58,665 bases of DNA from Bacillota bacterium (GCA_023398335.1 JAEWSJ010000030.1:1-58665), one strand, 5' to 3'; shown: positions 24,945-33,558, counted from the stretch's first letter. The notes: generated from the letters alone by a model not told the origin. Numbers and translations: made by a program.

Positions 24945-25799
24945 CTATTTATTTATCGCTCCAGAAACTACTTCGGTAATTTCTTGAGTAATTGCAGCTT
25001 GTCTAGCTTTGTTATATTCAATCTTTAGTTTGTCGGTTAATTCTTCAGCGTTGTCGGTTGCGGTATCCATCGCGTTACGACGCGAGGCTTGCTCACAAAC
25101 GACTGCTTCGGTTAATCTTCCATATAATACAGTGTTTATGTATTTTGGAATTATCAAACTAAGGACTTCTTTTTCGTTTGGTTCGAATATCGTATCAACA
25201 TTTACTTTTTCTTTTCCTTCTGAGATATCTCCTAAAGGAAGAATAGTAATGTCATTTGGAATAAATTTCAGAGAGTTTTTATATAAAGTTGTTATTAATT
25301 TAACCGACTTATATTGCCCTGATTTATACTCTTTTAATATTGTCATTCGTAATTTATCAACACTTGGATAATTCATCTTGTCTAGGAACGAAACATAGTC
25401 CTCATCTAAATCTAAATCTTCATGAGATAATTTAGTAAATCCTTTTGTTCCAAGAATTATCACTTTGTCATTTGCTTTAAGTTTAGTATTTAAGAATTTG
25501 AATAAATTGTAATTATATCCCCCGCATAAACCGAGAGAAGAAGTAACTACAACATACAAGGTTTTATCAACACCTTTGTATTTTTTAAACTCTTCAATAT
25601 CATTATCTTGAGTGTCCGCACCTTCAACACACGACAAAACTATTCCCTCCATCATATTTAGATAAGAGATTATATTATCCATGCTGTTTCTCCACTTTTT
25701 AAGTTTAACAGTCGCAACGAGATTCATTGCTTTTGTAATCTTTTTTGTGGATTCAACCGATTGTATTCTTCTTTTTGTCTTAGTTAAGGAAGCTGACAT
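24945..25799 (-). CDS. atpG: ATP synthase gamma subunit
   Basis: The 284-residue rotor shaft turns in the alpha3beta3 ring. The N-terminal helix contains the conserved IQSVESTKKITKAMNLVATVKL. The C-terminal helix reads RRNAMDTATDNAEELTDKLKIEYNKARQ in its normal place. The middle Rossmann-like region is divergent, as is usual. It lies between atpA (19 bases) and atpD (14 bases). Confidence 0.96.
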   Translation of the reverse strand: MSASLTKTKRRIQSVESTKKITKAMNLVATVKLKKWRNSMDNIISYLNMMEGIVLSCVEGADTQDNDIEEFKKYKGVDKTLYVVVTSSLGLCGGYNYNLFKFLNTKLKANDKVIILGTKGFTKLSHEDLDLDEDYVSFLDKMNYPSVDKLRMTILKEYKSGQYKSVKLITTLYKNSLKFIPNDITILPLGDISEGKEKVNVDTIFEPNEKEVLSLIIPKYINTVLYGRLTEAVVCEQASRRNAMDTATDNAEELTDKLKIEYNKARQAAITQEITEVVSGAINK

Positions 25800-25818
25800 C
25801 GTTATTTTCCTTCTTTAA

Positions 25819-27327
25819 TTATGCAGTTAATGATTCCTTAATATCCGCAATGGCTTTATCCATCTCAATATTAAGTTCATCACTTATTGCTTTCTTTTCT
25901 TTTATTTCACCAATAATATCTTTGTGATCTTTATTCAACTGAATCCATAATTTATCTAAGAATGGACGAATTTGTTTAATTTCTAATCCGTCTAGATATC
26001 TATGTTGAGCAGTGAAAATTTCCACTGTTTGTTGAACGAAAGTCATTGGAGAATATTGGTTTTGTTTTAATACTTCCATCAAAACATCACCATGTTTTAA
26101 TGTTTTCTTTGTCACATCATCTAAGTCTGATCCAAATTGAGCAAAGGCTTGGAGTTCATGATATGATGCTAATTCAATTTTTAATGCTTTCGCTGTTTGC
26201 TTAATACATTTATATTGAGCAGCACTACCAACACGGGAAACTGATAAACCAGAATCGATAGCAGGACGTTGACCAGCATTAAATAATTCGGTCATTAAGA
26301 ATATTTGTCCATCAGTAATCGAAATAACGTTTGTTGGAATATAAGCGGAAATATCTCCGGCTTGTGTTTCAACGATTGGTAAAGCAGTAATACTACCACC
26401 ACCATATTCTTTAGATAAACGACAAGCTCTTTCTAATAGTCTTGAATGTAAATAGAAGACATCACCTGGATAAGCTTCACGACCCGGTGAACGTTTTAAA
26501 AGTAATGATAAAGTACGATAAGCAACCGCATGTTTTGATAAATCATCATAAATGATTAAAACATCTTTACCATTTTCCATCCATTCCTCTGCCATAGTAA
26601 CGCCGGCATATGGAGCGATGTATTGAAGTGGTGCTAATTCACTAGCAGTAGCAGATACTACTGTTGTATAAGAAAAAGCATCATGTTCTTTAAGTTTTTC
26701 AACAAGTTGAACAACCGTTGAATTCTTTTGTCCAATTGCGACATAAACGCAAAGAACGCCTTTGTCTTTTTGATTGATAATCGTATCAATAGCAATAGCA
26801 GTCTTGCCTGTTTGTCTATCGCCAATAATAAGTTCACGTTGCCCTCTACCAATTGGAATCATAGCATCAATAGCTTTAATACCAGTTTCAAGAGGAACAT
26901 CAACCGATTTTCTCGTCATAACTCCTGGAGCAATTCTTTCAACTGGTCTTGTGTGATCATATTTGATTTCACCTAGTCCATCAATTGGTTGACCAAGGGC
27001 ATTAACAACACGTCCTAAAAGTCCGTCCCCAACTGGAACTTCAACAACCTTACCAGTTCTTTTAACTACATCACCTTCTTCAATGGCGGTATCTTCTCCA
27101 AACAAAACAGCGCCAACGCTGTCTTCATTAAGATTCATTACCATTCCATAGACTCCGTGTGGGAATAATAGAAGTTCGGAAAGCATAGCGTGATCTAGTC
27201 CGTATACCGTGGCGATACCATCACCGACTGTAACAACCGTACCAACATCATTTGACTCTATCTTCTGTGAATAATGTTTAATCTGCTCTTTGATAAGTGC
27301 GGATATTTCATTTGCTTTTATTGCCAT
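25819..27327 (-). CDS. atpA: ATP synthase alpha subunit
   Basis: The 502-residue non-catalytic nucleotide-binding subunit has the P-loop GDRQTGKT (about 169-176), the ALPIVETQAGDISAYIPTNVISITDGQIFL block (about 335-364), and the arginine-finger region SVSRVGSAAQ (about 375-384). N-terminal helix residues KANEISALIKEQIKHY bind the delta subunit. Size and order are standard. Confidence 0.98.
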   Translation of the reverse strand: MAIKANEISALIKEQIKHYSQKIESNDVGTVVTVGDGIATVYGLDHAMLSELLLFPHGVYGMVMNLNEDSVGAVLFGEDTAIEEGDVVKRTGKVVEVPVGDGLLGRVVNALGQPIDGLGEIKYDHTRPVERIAPGVMTRKSVDVPLETGIKAIDAMIPIGRGQRELIIGDRQTGKTAIAIDTIINQKDKGVLCVYVAIGQKNSTVVQLVEKLKEHDAFSYTTVVSATASELAPLQYIAPYAGVTMAEEWMENGKDVLIIYDDLSKHAVAYRTLSLLLKRSPGREAYPGDVFYLHSRLLERACRLSKEYGGGSITALPIVETQAGDISAYIPTNVISITDGQIFLMTELFNAGQRPAIDSGLSVSRVGSAAQYKCIKQTAKALKIELASYHELQAFAQFGSDLDDVTKKTLKHGDVLMEVLKQNQYSPMTFVQQTVEIFTAQHRYLDGLEIKQIRPFLDKLWIQLNKDHKDIIGEIKEKKAISDELNIEMDKAIADIKESLTA

Positions 27328-27328
27328 T

Positions 27329-27868
27329 TTACTTTCCTCCTGCGATTAATGATGCTTTTAATGATTCAATCTTATTCTTTAATGAACCATCGAACACCTT
27401 ATCTCCAATTACGACTTTAATACCACCGATTAATCTTTGATCTATCTCATTAACTAATTCAACCTTGGTTTTTAGAACTTCACTTAGTTTCTTTTCTACT
27501 TTAGTAATTTCTTGTTCTTCAAGCTTCTCCGTAGAATAAATTATTCCATCTTTTATTCCCAGTTCTGCGTTTGAAATTTTAATGTATTCATCGCATATTC
27601 TTTTCATTTCTTTCGCTCGTTTATTATGAACGATTACTTTGATGAAATTCACAATATCTTGTTCCTCTTCATCTTTGAATATTTGATCAATTACTTTTTC
27701 TTTCTCTTCTTCCGTTATAAAGCACGATGAAAGGAGATGTATTAACTCCTCGTTTTCCGCGATTAGTTTTTTAACCATCTTAATTTTCGTACGATAAATT
27801 TCAACTTTTTTACCTTCAACAGCAATGGAATTTAAAGCTGAAGCATAACGATTATATAGAGAATCCAT
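27329..27868 (-). CDS. atpH: ATP synthase delta subunit
   Basis: The 179-residue stalk protein connects F1 to the b subunits. The N-terminal helical domain (NRYASALNSIAVEGKK onwards) and the C-terminal segment with DQRLIGGIKVVIGDKVFDGSLKNKIESLK are characteristic of the family. It is spaced 1 base from atpA and 5 from atpF, which fits tight coupling. Confidence 0.94.
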   Translation of the reverse strand: MDSLYNRYASALNSIAVEGKKVEIYRTKIKMVKKLIAENEELIHLLSSCFITEEEKEKVIDQIFKDEEEQDIVNFIKVIVHNKRAKEMKRICDEYIKISNAELGIKDGIIYSTEKLEEQEITKVEKKLSEVLKTKVELVNEIDQRLIGGIKVVIGDKVFDGSLKNKIESLKASLIAGGK

Positions 27869-27873
27869 AGTTA

Positions 27874-28428
27874 TTACTTCGTTTCTAGATTATCAACGAA
27901 ATCATCAAGCATTTTCTTGTTATCAGAAGAAGATACTTCTCTGTTAAGTAAACTTTCAGAGGCCGAAAGAGCGATTGATACCATATCATCATGGACTTCT
28001 TTCATTGCTTTCTCTTTTTCTTTTTCTAAATCAAGTTGAGCTTGAGCTCGTTTCATACTAAGTTCTTTTTTAGTTTCTTCTAACGCTAATGATCTTTGTT
28101 GTTCAGCTTCTTTTTGAGCTTCTTCAACAATCTCAACAGCCTTTTTCTTAGAATCATTTACGTTCTTTTGTGCTAGCATGTTATTTTCTTTAGCTTCAGC
28201 GTTTTCTTTAGCAGCTGAAGTTAAGTTTTCCTGTACATATTCTTTTCTTTTTTCAATAAAATTATGTATAGGTTTATACGCGAATTTAATAACGATAAGA
28301 ACCATAATGATAAAGGCGATTAATTGTACTAAGAAAGCCCAAATATTTGGGAATATCTTATTAACAAAATCATCACCAGTTGGAAGTTCCATTCCATTTG
28401 TTAAGGTAATTACATTTAATAATGACAT
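27874..28428 (-). CDS. atpF: ATP synthase b subunit
   Basis: The 184-residue peripheral-stalk subunit has one N-terminal membrane span (about 30-52). A long charged coiled coil (60-160, rich in Glu, Lys, Ala and Gln) follows, and the C-terminal end binds delta. The pre-span stretch NKIFPNIWAFLVQLIAFIIMV is typical of b subunits in low-GC bacteria. It follows atpE with 15 bases between. There is only one b-type gene, so it should act as a homodimer. Confidence 0.94.
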   Translation of the reverse strand: MSLLNVITLTNGMELPTGDDFVNKIFPNIWAFLVQLIAFIIMVLIVIKFAYKPIHNFIEKRKEYVQENLTSAAKENAEAKENNMLAQKNVNDSKKKAVEIVEEAQKEAEQQRSLALEETKKELSMKRAQAQLDLEKEKEKAMKEVHDDMVSIALSASESLLNREVSSSDNKKMLDDFVDNLETK

Positions 28429-28443
28429 AAATCTTCCCTTTCC

Positions 28444-28665
28444 TTAACCAACGAATAAACAAAGAATAGCAATAAGTAAACCATAGATACCTGTGGTTTC
28501 TGTTAAAGCACATCCTAAGATCATACCAGTACGTAATTTAGAGTACATTTCTGGGTTACGAGCCATACCATCCATAGCATGAGCACAAATGATACCTTCA
28601 CCGATACCAGAACCAGCACCTGTAAAGACAGCGATTGCTGCGCCAACATATTTTAGTCCATCCAT
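28444..28665 (-). CDS. atpE: ATP synthase c subunit with two-carboxylate (Na+-type) ion site
   Basis: The 73-residue hairpin forms the rotor ring. The loop reads MARNPE as expected. Helix 2 carries the ion-binding Glu56 followed by Thr57 (LTETTGIYG), the ES/ET pattern of sodium-binding rings. Helix 1 has Glu23 in GIGEG, exactly 33 residues before Glu56, at the place of Gln32 in the Ilyobacter tartaricus ring. A Glu at that place was described for the Fusobacterium nucleatum two-carboxylate Na+ ring. Proton-type rings of Bacilli usually have Asn there and lack the Ser/Thr. Na+ coupling is therefore likely, though not shown. Confidence 0.95.
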   Translation of the reverse strand: MDGLKYVGAAIAVFTGAGSGIGEGIICAHAMDGMARNPEMYSKLRTGMILGCALTETTGIYGLLIAILCLFVG

Positions 28666-28686
28666 ATTAATTCACCTCCTTCTATA

Positions 28687-29460
28687 TTAAGCTTTAATAC
28701 TCTGAGCTTTTTCAATATATTCACCACTCTCTTCTTCTTCATCTTCGTTCGATATGAAGATCATGGTTAACATCAAGAATATCAACGTCTGAATCGCTCC
28801 AGAGAACACATCGAAATACATGTGTAATATTGGAGTGACTAAAGGTGGAAGAATGATACTAGCAGCACCGGAAGAAATGAATCCTCCGAATATTGCGTTC
28901 GACGCCGCACCTAAGAAATAATAAACAATAGACATAAGTGTAAAGCCAGCAAGCGCATTACCAAACAAACGCAAAGCTAATGATAATAACGGGGCCCACA
29001 TTGATAATAAGTTAATTGGTAAGAAGACTGGTGAAGGATCGATGTAGCGTTTGAAATATCCCCACTTGTTCTTTTTCATAGCGGTAAAATGAATCATCGC
29101 AAATGTACATAAAGCAATACTGAAGGTCACACCTAGATAAGTGAGAGGTCCAGGTAAACCAAGCAGCGAGGCTAAAAAGCAGAAAATAATATAACACGAT
29201 AAACCTAAAGCATATCCGGAGAAATGTTTCCATTTCTTACCCATTAGTTCAACTGTAAAATTTTCTATACTTTCAACTATAAAAACCATAGCCATCACAA
29301 AGCCTTTATGCGGAACTGTTGGATCTTTCTTCTTAAAGACAAAATAAATTACAAAAGATAAGATACATATAATTAACATAACAAAAAGGGAGATAATTAT
29401 TTCTCCTGGGAACATATCCCAACCAAAATAAAGCATGTTATTTATTGTTTTTTCATTCAT
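28687..29460 (-). CDS. atpB: ATP synthase a subunit
   Basis: The 257-residue membrane stator carries ions to and from the c-ring. The essential Arg is Arg164 in LALRLFGNALAG. The last spans read HMYFDVFSGAIQTLIFLMLTMIF, as in the family. It ends in an unusually acidic tail (NEDEEEESGEYIEKAQ). It starts on the last base of the preceding gene, the usual overlap. The sequence is consistent with either Na+ or H+ use; the c subunit decides. Confidence 0.95.
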   Translation of the reverse strand: MNEKTINNMLYFGWDMFPGEIIISLFVMLIICILSFVIYFVFKKKDPTVPHKGFVMAMVFIVESIENFTVELMGKKWKHFSGYALGLSCYIIFCFLASLLGLPGPLTYLGVTFSIALCTFAMIHFTAMKKNKWGYFKRYIDPSPVFLPINLLSMWAPLLSLALRLFGNALAGFTLMSIVYYFLGAASNAIFGGFISSGAASIILPPLVTPILHMYFDVFSGAIQTLIFLMLTMIFISNEDEEEESGEYIEKAQSIKA

Positions 29461-29870
29461 TATTTTTTACCTTCTTGACCAATTTCATCTTTAAACACTG
29501 CTAGTGATAAAGATGTACATAAATATGGTAAAGCTGCAACAGCTACTATTAGATAACGAAGATCATTAACTGTCTTTCCCATGGTGAAACAAACAATTAA
29601 AGCGCTGGAAATCAAACCGATAAGCATCATTAAGTAACGAATAAACGTAAATAAGATAAACGTTCCTTGCTTTGAGTTAGCGGATATATATGATGATCCT
29701 TTAATAAGTAAATATGAGTTTAATGAACCGCATATTGAGCAAACTAAAACGCATAACGGAGTAATCCATTCATTAAATAAAAAACTGAAACACGATAAAG
29801 CAATAAGCACCAAACAACTTAAGATATACGCTAATAAAACTTTCGATGTATAAGATAAATTTTTTATCAT
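29460..29870 (-). CDS. atpI: ATP synthase subunit I-like membrane protein
   Basis: The protein occupies the place of AtpI at the head of the operon and has four membrane spans, as AtpI does. I start it at 29870 (136 residues), because AAAGGG lies 6 bases before that ATG and the promoter lies at 29898; an upstream ATG at 29891 would coincide with the transcription start. Subunit I helps assemble the c-ring, and in some Na+ or alkaliphile systems it aids Mg2+ or ring stability. The sequence is poorly conserved, so the name rests on position, length and topology. Confidence 0.75.
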   Translation of the reverse strand: MIKNLSYTSKVLLAYILSCLVLIALSCFSFLFNEWITPLCVLVCSICGSLNSYLLIKGSSYISANSKQGTFILFTFIRYLMMLIGLISSALIVCFTMGKTVNDLRYLIVAVAALPYLCTSLSLAVFKDEIGQEGKK

Positions 29871-29897
29871 GTTAGCCCTTTCTATCGACATAAATCA

Positions 29898-29925
29898 ATT
29901 ATATATTAATTGTTTTAAAAATCAA
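29898..29925 (-). promoter_or_regulatory. Promoter of the atp operon
   Basis: On the minus strand TTGATT (29920-29925) and a perfect TATAAT (29898-29903) are 16 bases apart. The expected start near 29891 gives a leader of about 20 bases before the atpI ATG. Confidence 0.65.
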
Positions 29926-29975
29926 ATCAAACAGTCGTACTTTCTTGAAATACTAAACAACGTTTGCAAAAATGT

Positions 29976-32237
29976 TTATTTATTAACGGTATAGTTTATA
30001 AATTCTTCATAAGGAACCGGTTTAGAATAGTAATATCCTTGAATAATATGACATTTTAAATCTCTAAGATAATCTACCTGCTCTTTAACTTCAACACCTT
30101 CAACAATGATACCCAAATCTATACTTTGAATCATTTTTACAATGCTATCCAAAATCTTTTTGTTTTTAAGATTTGTATAATCGCTAATGAAACGCATATC
30201 CAATTTAATAATATTAGCAGGAATATCTTTTAAGGCATTAAGAGAAGAATAACCCGAGCCGAAATCATCAAGTTCAATGACAAAGCCTCTTTCTCTTAAT
30301 TCTCTTATTTGACTAATTGCTTTATCCTTGTTAGACATAACCGCTGTTTCGGTTATTTCGACCGCAAATAACTTTTTATCGATATTATTCTTTCGTACTA
30401 CATCTTCAAATATCTCGCAGATATTTAGATAATATAAATCTATTGGTGATACATTTACGGATATAGGTATGTTTTTCAGATTGGTTTTTTGAAGTTTTGC
30501 AACAATCTCACCCGCCTTATAATAGACATACTTATCCAGAATATGAATAAGTCCATTAGTTTCAAGAAGTGGAATAAAATCATTGGGTGGAATAAGCCCA
30601 TAAAGCGGATGTTGCCATCTAACTAACGACTCTGCACCATATACTTCATTGTTAAATGAATTAACTTGTGGCTGTAAATACAACTTGAATTCTTCATTCT
30701 TTATTGCGTCATCGAAATCTTTTAACAATTGTTTCTTATATTCATCGTTTTGTTCAATTCTATCATCGTACAAAGCGTAGTGAGTGGGAGAAGAAGTTTT
30801 AACATTGTCACACGCAAGTAAAGCTTTATTAAAAGCTTCGTTAAATTCATCGTTACTTCGCAAGACGTACATACCCGCTTTTAAAACAAGGTGAAATGAA
30901 ACAAACTCATCATTCATTTCTTTTGATAAACGAGTGAATAACTCTCCGAGTTTATTCGTATATAAAGAGGAGAAAATAACAAATATATCCGCTTTATATC
31001 TTGCGCAATAAGTTCTTGTCTCTTTGGATAATTTAAAGATCTTTTGAGCTAGGATATTAATTATCATGTCTCCTGTAACGTTGCCGAATACAGTATTAAT
31101 ACGTGAGAAATTTTCAATATCAATAGCAGTAAGAACTGTGTTCTCTCTTTGTCCGGAAGGAATAGTCTGACTTAAGATATTGAATAAGTGTCCATATTTA
31201 AATAAGCCGGTATCTTCATCGTGCGTAGCGAGAAACTCCATTTTCTTCTGAGTTTTCTTTAATTCAGTAATATCAGTTAATAAAATACTTCTTCCAAGTA
31301 ATTCACTTTTCTTGTTGAAGATATCCTTAAATAATACTCGATAGATTTTATCCTTATATTCGTAATTATCCGTATCGTTCTTTGAACAGAAGGTTACGAG
31401 TTCTTTCTTGATTAAATTAAAATCGGAAAAAGAATCAGTGTTTATTTGTTTTGCTAATAAGTTTTGATAACATAAGTCATCTTTATTATCAAAAATAAAA
31501 GTTGCGTCCGTATTATTATCTAAGTACTTCAATAAAATTGCTTTTCTAATAATTAATTGATTGAAGTATGAATCAAAGAAGAATAACAAATAAGCGATAA
31601 TTCCATACATAGCAATTGAATAATCAATATACACATCCACTATAACTAGATAAGTAAGGTTGACTATCGTCGCAATAAAAACAAGTCCGATAATAATAAT
31701 GTATTTGAATTTATATTCATTAGGAACTCTAAATAAGCGATTAACTGTAGCGACAACACCCAAGATAAGTAAAATATAACAAAACGCTAGGTGGGCATAA
31801 AACCATCCATGACCAACCCCAACTAAATACAAGACACCATCGGAAACTACCTTTTCGTATCCAAGTGTAATTTCATTTGAAGGATTAATCAAAAACATTA
31901 TTATATCTGCAAAGACAAAAACAAAACACGCAAGTAAGAACCATTTATATCTTTTTGTCTTAACAATTTGATCGTCTGAAAAATATATGAAAAACAAAAA
32001 TAGGAAGAAGCATAAAAAATCCATTGAAATATATAATAAAGAGAACAATACAGATTTAATAAAATAATCATTAATGAAAAACATAATTATATAAAGAGCC
32101 GTGACAACTACACTTGAAACAATCGCACATAATAAATAATTACTTATTTTTGTCTTACGTTTAAACAACATAAAAATTGAAACGGACAAACTCATTAGCA
32201 TTGATATGCTAAATAAAACAATAATTAATATCTTCAT
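29976..32237 (-). CDS. 7TM-PAS-GGDEF-EAL protein, likely c-di-GMP phosphodiesterase
   Basis: The 753-residue protein has about seven membrane spans (1-225) like the histidine-kinase 7TM sensor domain, a PAS-like domain (about 235-325), a degenerate GGDEF (about 333-495) and EAL (about 505-745). The GGDEF motif is KADIF (415-419), lacking both Gly and the catalytic Glu, so it cannot make c-di-GMP but might bind GTP as a regulator. The EAL domain keeps all ligands: E536 (ESL), N595, E627 (EITE), D657-D658 (DDFG), K678, E713 (VEGVE) and Q733. It should hydrolyse c-di-GMP. It follows a BusR-like gene after 49 bases with no terminator between. No strong terminator follows it, so some reading into the atp operon is possible. 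Confidence 0.92.
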   Translation of the reverse strand: MKILIIVLFSISMLMSLSVSIFMLFKRKTKISNYLLCAIVSSVVVTALYIIMFFINDYFIKSVLFSLLYISMDFLCFFLFLFFIYFSDDQIVKTKRYKWFLLACFVFVFADIIMFLINPSNEITLGYEKVVSDGVLYLVGVGHGWFYAHLAFCYILLILGVVATVNRLFRVPNEYKFKYIIIIGLVFIATIVNLTYLVIVDVYIDYSIAMYGIIAYLLFFFDSYFNQLIIRKAILLKYLDNNTDATFIFDNKDDLCYQNLLAKQINTDSFSDFNLIKKELVTFCSKNDTDNYEYKDKIYRVLFKDIFNKKSELLGRSILLTDITELKKTQKKMEFLATHDEDTGLFKYGHLFNILSQTIPSGQRENTVLTAIDIENFSRINTVFGNVTGDMIINILAQKIFKLSKETRTYCARYKADIFVIFSSLYTNKLGELFTRLSKEMNDEFVSFHLVLKAGMYVLRSNDEFNEAFNKALLACDNVKTSSPTHYALYDDRIEQNDEYKKQLLKDFDDAIKNEEFKLYLQPQVNSFNNEVYGAESLVRWQHPLYGLIPPNDFIPLLETNGLIHILDKYVYYKAGEIVAKLQKTNLKNIPISVNVSPIDLYYLNICEIFEDVVRKNNIDKKLFAVEITETAVMSNKDKAISQIRELRERGFVIELDDFGSGYSSLNALKDIPANIIKLDMRFISDYTNLKNKKILDSIVKMIQSIDLGIIVEGVEVKEQVDYLRDLKCHIIQGYYYSKPVPYEEFINYTVNK

Positions 32238-32286
32238 TTACCAGTCCTCTATTCTTATGTAGTAATAGAAACAATCTATAACCTAG

Positions 32287-32931
32287 TTATTTTTCTTCTG
32301 GTATTCCATAAACTAAGAACGACGCTACCCGATCAAATGTCATTTTATCCTTAGTAACAAAAATCAATTTATCTCCGCAATGTAATACATAGTCTGGTCC
32401 AGGAGAAGTAATCGCGCGTCCATCTTCGTGATTAACTACCGCGGCAATGGTCGCCTCAGTATAGTTATAAAAATAAACATCTCCAATTTTCTTTCCTTCA
32501 ATCCACGAATCGTTAGGAATAACTATTTCACTAAGTTGAACCGCTTCTTTAGTTTGATAAGTAAAACTATCACGCATATCTTTTATTGCAAAATCAATTT
32601 CAGAGTCGAGAGTTTTCTTTTTTTCTAATAAAGATAAAAGTGAGGAATATTTATTTTGAACAAGAGTTTTGTTCTTCCATTTATCTGCAAACTGTTGAGC
32701 GTGTAAAACCGATACAACAAATATACCAACTCCTCTTTTAATCTCAACAATATCTTCTTTAGCTAATAAATTAATAGATTTTCTTATAGTTTCTGGTGAG
32801 ACATTATATAAAGATGCTAAAACGCTTCGACCTTTTAGAATCATTCCTTCTTGATATTCTCCAACTAAAATACGTCCGCAAATATCTTGAGCAATCTTAA
32901 TATATCTTGCCGCTTGTTCTTCTTGTGACAT
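32287..32931 (-). CDS. GntR-type regulator with C-terminal RCK_C domain (BusR-like)
   Basis: The 214-residue protein has a GntR winged helix (about 8-75, with LASLYNVSPETIRKSINLLAKEDIVEIKRGVGIFV), a coiled-coil linker (80-125) and a TrkA-C/RCK_C domain (about 130-206, with GKKIGDVYF and PGPDYVLHCGDKLIFVTK). This layout and size match BusR of Lactococcus and Streptococcus, which binds c-di-AMP through RCK_C and represses the busAB osmolyte importer. No busAB genes are next to it here. It may form an operon with the c-di-GMP phosphodiesterase candidate. A GGAGG ribosome site and a good promoter precede it. c-di-AMP binding is inferred from the family. Confidence 0.88.
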   Translation of the reverse strand: MSQEEQAARYIKIAQDICGRILVGEYQEGMILKGRSVLASLYNVSPETIRKSINLLAKEDIVEIKRGVGIFVVSVLHAQQFADKWKNKTLVQNKYSSLLSLLEKKKTLDSEIDFAIKDMRDSFTYQTKEAVQLSEIVIPNDSWIEGKKIGDVYFYNYTEATIAAVVNHEDGRAITSPGPDYVLHCGDKLIFVTKDKMTFDRVASFLVYGIPEEK

Positions 32932-32953
32932 TTTAATTTTCCTCCGCTAGATA

Positions 32954-32981
32954 AATATATTCTAACATAGACATATTTCAA
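32954..32981 (-). promoter_or_regulatory. Promoter of the BusR-like gene
   Basis: TTGAAA (32976-32981) and TATATT (32954-32959) on the minus strand are 16 bases apart, each 5 of 6 to consensus. Confidence 0.65.
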
Positions 32982-33097
32982 AAACCACAAGGTAATTATT
33001 CTCAAGTTGCTTTTATAAAAAAAGTTGAATAAATCAAATTATCTAATATATGTTGTTGAAATATAAAGATGTATAAAACAAATCTAGAACCACACTT

Positions 33098-33142
33098 TTG
33101 AATTTAAAAAATATTTTTGAATTATCTTGAATGTTATTGAAT
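33098..33142 (+). repeat. Helically phased TTGAAT repeats at the NfeD/stomatin promoter
   Basis: TTGAAT occurs at 33098, 33117, 33127 and 33137, that is at steps of 19, 10 and 10 bases, and once more at 33025. The third copy is the -35 box. Ten-base phasing places the copies on one face of the helix, as with activator sites. Confidence 0.45.
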
Positions 33143-33155
33143 TATGATGTATAGT
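33127..33155 (+). promoter_or_regulatory. Promoter of the small protein-NfeD-SPFH operon
   Basis: TTGAAT (33127-33132) and TATAGT (33150-33155) are 17 bases apart. It is followed by an AAAGGAG ribosome site before the first gene. Confidence 0.65.
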
Positions 33156-33177
33156 GTTGTTGTGAAAGGAGATAAAG

Positions 33178-33558
33178 ATGGAAATTTCTTGGTTTAAAAA
33201 AGATGTTCACGAAGGTGTTGCTACCGTGTATTCCACCAATATAACAATCAATAAAAAAGGTTGCTCTAGATTAGATGAATATTACGGCGTACTAATTGGA
33301 TTAGTAGAAAAAGATAAATTGATAGTGATTAAACCTTTGACAAAAGATGAGACGTTATCACCGATCAACTCGGGCAATAGTCCTCTAAAATTATCATTTG
33401 GCTTATCCTATGCTAGAGTTTCTAGTTGTGAGTTTATCAAAAGTGTTTCTTCCTTAATTAATTACAATTTCGCACAAGGAGCGAAGAAGTATTATACTAG
33501 ATGGGAAGAGAAAGAAAATATATTGATTATCGATTTAAAAAAGGAGGTCGGTGAATAA
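33178..33558 (+). CDS. Small protein of unknown function, first gene of the NfeD-SPFH operon
   Basis: The 126-residue soluble protein has an AAAGGAG ribosome site and stops in TAATG overlapping the NfeD start, so it is certainly part of the operon. The first 55 residues alternate short beta strands (VATVYSTNITINKKG ... VLIGLVEKDKLIVIKPL), somewhat like a small beta-barrel or AbrB-like hairpin domain. The second half is helical with a Tyr/Trp-rich patch (YYTRWEEK). I do not recognise a named family. Its position suggests it acts on or with the NfeD/stomatin membrane complex or regulates its expression. Confidence 0.75.
   Translation: MEISWFKKDVHEGVATVYSTNITINKKGCSRLDEYYGVLIGLVEKDKLIVIKPLTKDETLSPINSGNSPLKLSFGLSYARVSSCEFIKSVSSLINYNFAQGAKKYYTRWEEKENILIIDLKKEVGE

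Noticed and set aside
29871..29891. Upstream ATG for the atpI-like gene
   Set aside because: It falls at the predicted transcription start, and the AAAGGG ribosome site lies between it and the next ATG, so the later start is better.
29926..29975. Terminator after the EAL protein gene
   Set aside because: Only a weak AAACA / TGTTT pairing with no T run is present, so I do not call it.
33025..33142. TTGAAT repeats as a CRISPR or other array
   Set aside because: Units are only six bases with spacers of 4-13 bases; too short for CRISPR. Better viewed as possible regulator sites.
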